Shown here piece after piece: positions 61,048-64,000 of a stretch of DNA of 64,000 bases. The notes under the pieces are model-generated. The model did not search any database, was not told where the DNA came from, and saw nothing but the letters and a program-made list of their open reading frames with translations. Positions within the stretch are counted from its first letter, which is position 1, and every line of letters starts with the position of its first letter. Made by a program: the position numbers and the translations under genes. The DNA lies in NCBI GenBank assembly GCA_963736595.1, contig CAVTPG010000011.1, positions 1 to 64,000 of the forward strand, in the 5' to 3' direction. The stretch comes from Parapontixanthobacter sp963736595 (GTDB lineage: Bacteria > Pseudomonadota > Alphaproteobacteria > Sphingomonadales > Sphingomonadaceae).

Positions 61048-63422
61048 ATGTTCGACAAGAAAACCGTATCGCTGGAGTGGGGCGGCAAAACCCTCACCCT
61101 CGAAACCGGCCAGATCGCCCGTCAAGCCGACGGCGCCGTACTGGCTACTTATGGCGAAACCGTGGTGCTGTGCGCCGTGACCGCCGCCAAGAGTGTTCGT
61201 GAGGGCCAGGATTTCTTCCCGCTCACCGTTCACTATCAGGAAAAATTCTCCGCTGCAGGCCGCATCCCCGGTGGCTTTTTCAAGCGCGAAGGCCGCGCCA
61301 CGGAAAAAGAGACGCTGACATCGCGTCTGATCGACCGTCCGGTTCGCCCGCTCTTTCCCGAAGGTTTCTACAACGAAATCAACGTAATCTGTCAGGTTCT
61401 GTCGTATGACGGCGAAACCGAGCCGGATATCCTTGCGATGGTGGCAGCTTCGGCTGCACTGACCATTTCCGGTCTGCCGTTCATGGGTCCGATCGGTGCT
61501 GCGCGCGTTGGCTTTAAGGATGGCGAATACATCCTGAACCCGAGCGTCGCCGATGCTCTGGGCGAAGATGGCCGTCTCGATCTGGTCGTGGCTGCGACGA
61601 ATGACGCCGTAATGATGGTGGAATCCGAAGCCAAGGAATTGACCGAGGAAGAAATGCTCGGCGCGATCATGTTTGCACATGACGAAAGCCGCAAGGTTAT
61701 CGGCGCGATCATCGATCTGGCCGAACAGGCTGCCAAAGAGCCTTGGAACATCGAGCTGTCCGACGACACCGCAGAGATCAAAGAAAATCTGCGCGGTATC
61801 GTAGGAAACGACATTGCGGCGGCTTACAAGCTGACCGATAAATCGCAGCGTTCGCGATGCACTCAATCTGGCGCGTGCCAAGGCGAAGAGAAGTCTATGC
61901 CGACGCCGAAGGCCAGACGCAAATGACTGCCAACAAAGCGGTCAAGAAGCTGGAAGCCGAAATCGTTCGCGGAGCCATCCTGAAGGACGGCCAGCGGATC
62001 GACGGACGCAAGACCGATCAGGTTCGCCCGATCGAAGCGATGGTCGGCCTGCTGCCTCGGACGCACGGTTCGGCGCTGTTTACGCGCGGTGAAACGCAGG
62101 CGATCTGCACCACCACGCTGGGCACGAAAGATGCCGAGCAGATGATCGACGGTCTGGAAGGCCTGTCATACAACAACTTCATGCTGCACTATAACTTCCC
62201 GCCCTATTCGGTCGGTGAAGTGGGCCGCTTTGGCTTTACCAGCCGCCGGGAAACCGGTCATGGTAAGCTGGCATGGCGCGCGCTGCATCCGGTCCTGCCT
62301 TCGGTCGAGGATTTCCCTTACACCATCCGTATTCTGTCCGACATCACCGAGTCCAACGGCTCGTCTTCGATGGCGACCGTATGCGGCGGGTGCCTTAGCA
62401 TGATGGATGCGGGCGTTCCGATCGAGCGTCCGGTTTCCGGCATCGCGATGGGCCTGATCCTGGAAGGTGACGAATTCACCGTGCTGTCCGATATTCTGGG
62501 TGATGAAGATCACTTGGGCGATATGGATTTCAAGGTGGCCGGTTCCGAAAGCGGGATCACCTCGCTGCAAATGGACATCAAGGTTGCCGGCATCACCAAG
62601 GAAATCATGCAAGCGGCAATGGAACAGGCGAAAGCCGGTCGCGCGCATATCCTGAGTGAAATGACGAAGGCGCTGGGCAATGCTCGCACCGAAGTCAGCC
62701 AGCACGCGCCACGTATCGAAACGATGCAGATCGACAAATCGAAGATCCGCGACATCATCGGTACCGGCGGCAAGGTCATCCGCGAAATCGTTGCCGAAAC
62801 TGGCGCGAAAGTGGATATCGACGATGAAGGCGTGATCAAGATCAGCTCGTCCGACGCTTCGCAGATCGATGCGGCGCGCAAATGGATCGAAGGCATTGTG
62901 GAAGAAGCCGAAGTCGGCAAAATCTACAACGGCAAGGTCGTCAATATCGTCGATTTCGGCGCATTCGTAAACTTCATGGGCGGCAAGGACGGTTTGGTCC
63001 ACGTTTCCGAAATGAAGAACGAGCGGGTCGAAAAGCCGGGCGATGTCGTGTCCGAAGGACAGGAAGTCAAAGTCAAAGTCCTCGAAATCGATCAGCGTGG
63101 CAAGGTTCGCCTGTCGATGCGGGTCGTCGATCAGGAAACCGGCGAAGCACTGGAAGACACACGTCCTCCGCGCGAACCGCGTGGCGACCGTGACGGCAAT
63201 CGCGGCGGCGGTGATCGTGGTGGTGACCGTGGCGGACGCGGTGGCGGTGGCGGCGATCGTGGTGGCGACCGTCGTGGTCCACGCGGCAGCCGTTCACGCG
63301 GCGGCGATCGTGGTGGACGTCGTGATGGCGGCTCCAATGAAGGTGGCTCGAATGGGGGCGGCTCAAACGGAGGTGGCTCCAGCGATGGCGGCAATCACGT
63401 CCCCGACTTCCTGAAAGACTAA
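61048..63422 (+). pseudogene. pnp: Polyribonucleotide nucleotidyltransferase, interrupted by two frameshifts
   Basis: The first RNase PH domain runs from MFDKKTVSLEWGGKTLTLET through FFKREGRATEKETLTSRLID to about 61850. A short piece (SDALNLARAKAK) lies in the next frame. From about 61895 the third frame carries MTANKAVKKLEAEIVRGAIL, the second RNase PH domain, the KH domain (IIGTGGKVIREIVAETGAKV), the S1 domain and a Gly/Arg/Asp-rich tail. Two one-base insertions, near 61855 and 61895, explain this. The ends are intact and normal in length, so errors in the sequence are likely. PNPase degrades mRNA from the 3' end. Confidence 0.93.
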
Positions 63423-63447
63423 TTCGGGTAAGACACAAGCTAAAGAC

Positions 63448-63480
63448 AAAGGGCTGCGAGGCAATCGCGGCCCTTTTCTT
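63448..63480 (+). terminator. Rho-independent terminator after pnp
   Basis: AAAGGGCTGCGA and TCGCGGCCCTTTT form a stem with a short loop, followed by TTTTCTTTT. It lies 25 bases after the pnp stop. Confidence 0.85.
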
Positions 63481-63575
63481 TTGCGCAAAATGGGTCCAAT
63501 CTGGCTTCATCAATCGCAATAAGGAACACGGCGATCTCCAAGAATTCTTTTGAAACGATCGGCTGGCGCGAGCTG

Positions 63576-63992
63576 GTGGATTTGCCGGAGCTGGGCCTGA
63601 CGCACATCCCCGCCAAAATTGACACAGGCGCGCGGACATCCTCGCTTCATGCCGAAGTTCTCGAACAATTCGAGCGCGACGGCGAGCAATTCGTACGCTT
63701 CGCGGTCGATCTGCCTGACGATAACGAGCGGCAAATTTGCGAAGCGGTTCATGTCGATTGGCGCGGTATCACCAGCTCCAACGGCAAAACGCAAAGGCGG
63801 CTGGTCGTCAAAACGCCGATCCGCATCGGCGACATCACATTTCGCGCGGAATTTAGCCTGGCCGACCGTTCGGCAATGAAGTTTCCCATGCTGATCGGTC
63901 GTTCCGCTCTGCGCCGCCGGTTTGTCGTGGATTCAGGCCATTCCTGGCTCCAGACACCGGGCCGCAAGGCTGTCGAGGGACACAAACCATGA
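63576..63992 (+). CDS. ATP-dependent zinc protease-like protein (RimK-associated family)
   Basis: The product is 138 aa from a GTG at 63576. It has IPAKIDTGARTSSLHAEVLE, the aspartic-protease-like DTGA motif of the Pfam Zn_protease family, and ends ALRRRFVVDSGHSWLQ. Homologous sequence (TIGWRELVDLPELG) continues upstream in frame to about 63534 without an ATG; an ATC at 63534 has AAGGA at good spacing, or the real ATG has been lost. These genes usually precede rimK; here the stop overlaps an ATG as ATGA. Confidence 0.85.
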   Translation: MDLPELGLTHIPAKIDTGARTSSLHAEVLEQFERDGEQFVRFAVDLPDDNERQICEAVHVDWRGITSSNGKTQRRLVVKTPIRIGDITFRAEFSLADRSAMKFPMLIGRSALRRRFVVDSGHSWLQTPGRKAVEGHKP

Positions 63993-64000
63993 GGACAGAC
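63989..64000 (+). CDS. Start of the next gene, probably rimK (truncated by window end)
   Basis: Only ATGAGGACAGAC is visible, overlapping the preceding stop as ATGA. By analogy with related genomes this would be the RimK-type ATP-grasp ligase, but four codons do not prove it. Confidence 0.35.

Noticed and set aside
63181..63400. Gly-rich repeat at the pnp 3' end as an independent element
   Set aside because: It encodes the Gly/Arg/Asp-rich C-terminal tail usual for alphaproteobacterial PNPase.

Overview
The window looks like chromosomal DNA of an alphaproteobacterium of the order Sphingomonadales, probably an Erythrobacter/Altererythrobacter-type marine or freshwater bacterium. Supporting signs are two proteins ending in the PEPxxWA-CTERM signal typical of the group, a large TonB-dependent receptor, the alphaproteobacterial F1-ATPase inhibitor (DUF1476), the carotenoid genes crtW and crtZ, and the order rimP-nusA-ylxR-infB. 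I cannot name a species.

Positions 1 to about 27,440 are accessory DNA. They start with an IS1182-family element (70-1608), a lipoprotein, a SnoaL-like/TetR pair and an IS110/IS1111-group element (3813-5172), and reach a 3' tRNA-Thr fragment at 5752-5796 that looks like an integration scar. Next come a TonB receptor - hydrolase - MFS - hydrolase uptake cluster with a divergent TetR regulator (6275-12540), a small MITE with IS1182-like ends (12898-13053), and a four-gene defence-like locus (13225-18825). This locus encodes a patatin phospholipase, an E2-E1-JAB triple-fusion ubiquitin-type enzyme, a metallo-beta-lactamase-fold protein and a WYL regulator with a striking nested operator. A trimeric autotransporter adhesin, an ECF sigma/anti-sigma pair, a PEP-CTERM protein and an orphan terminase cassette follow, ending at a second tRNA 3' fragment (tRNA-Arg type, 27421-27439). 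Both insertion sequences and the MITE sit inside copies of one short intergenic repeat.

From 27,456 onward the content is core-like. A long minus-strand cluster holds leuC, a small ORF, a lactonase-like protein, leuD, a quinone oxidoreductase, DUF1476, bolA and a CGFS glutaredoxin. On the plus strand are a thioesterase, crtW-crtZ and a PEP-CTERM protein. Then come sufE, a phage-shock operon (pspABC plus a run of small PspB-like paralogues) driven by a sigma-54 promoter opposite pspF, and the translation/transcription operon rimP-nusA-ylxR-infB-(DUF1697)-rbfA. Between rbfA and truB lie about 11 kb containing YceI, an AbgT transporter, thymidine kinase, an M50 protease and a galactoside locus: alpha-galactosidase, glpD, galT and galK, opposite an SSF symporter. 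The series resumes with truB, rpsO and pnp and ends in an ATP-dependent zinc-protease-like gene just before a probable rimK.

Several conserved genes (quinone oxidoreductase, tdk, galT, glpD, pnp twice) carry single-base indels. This many in core genes points to residual sequencing errors, so they should be checked before being called pseudogenes.
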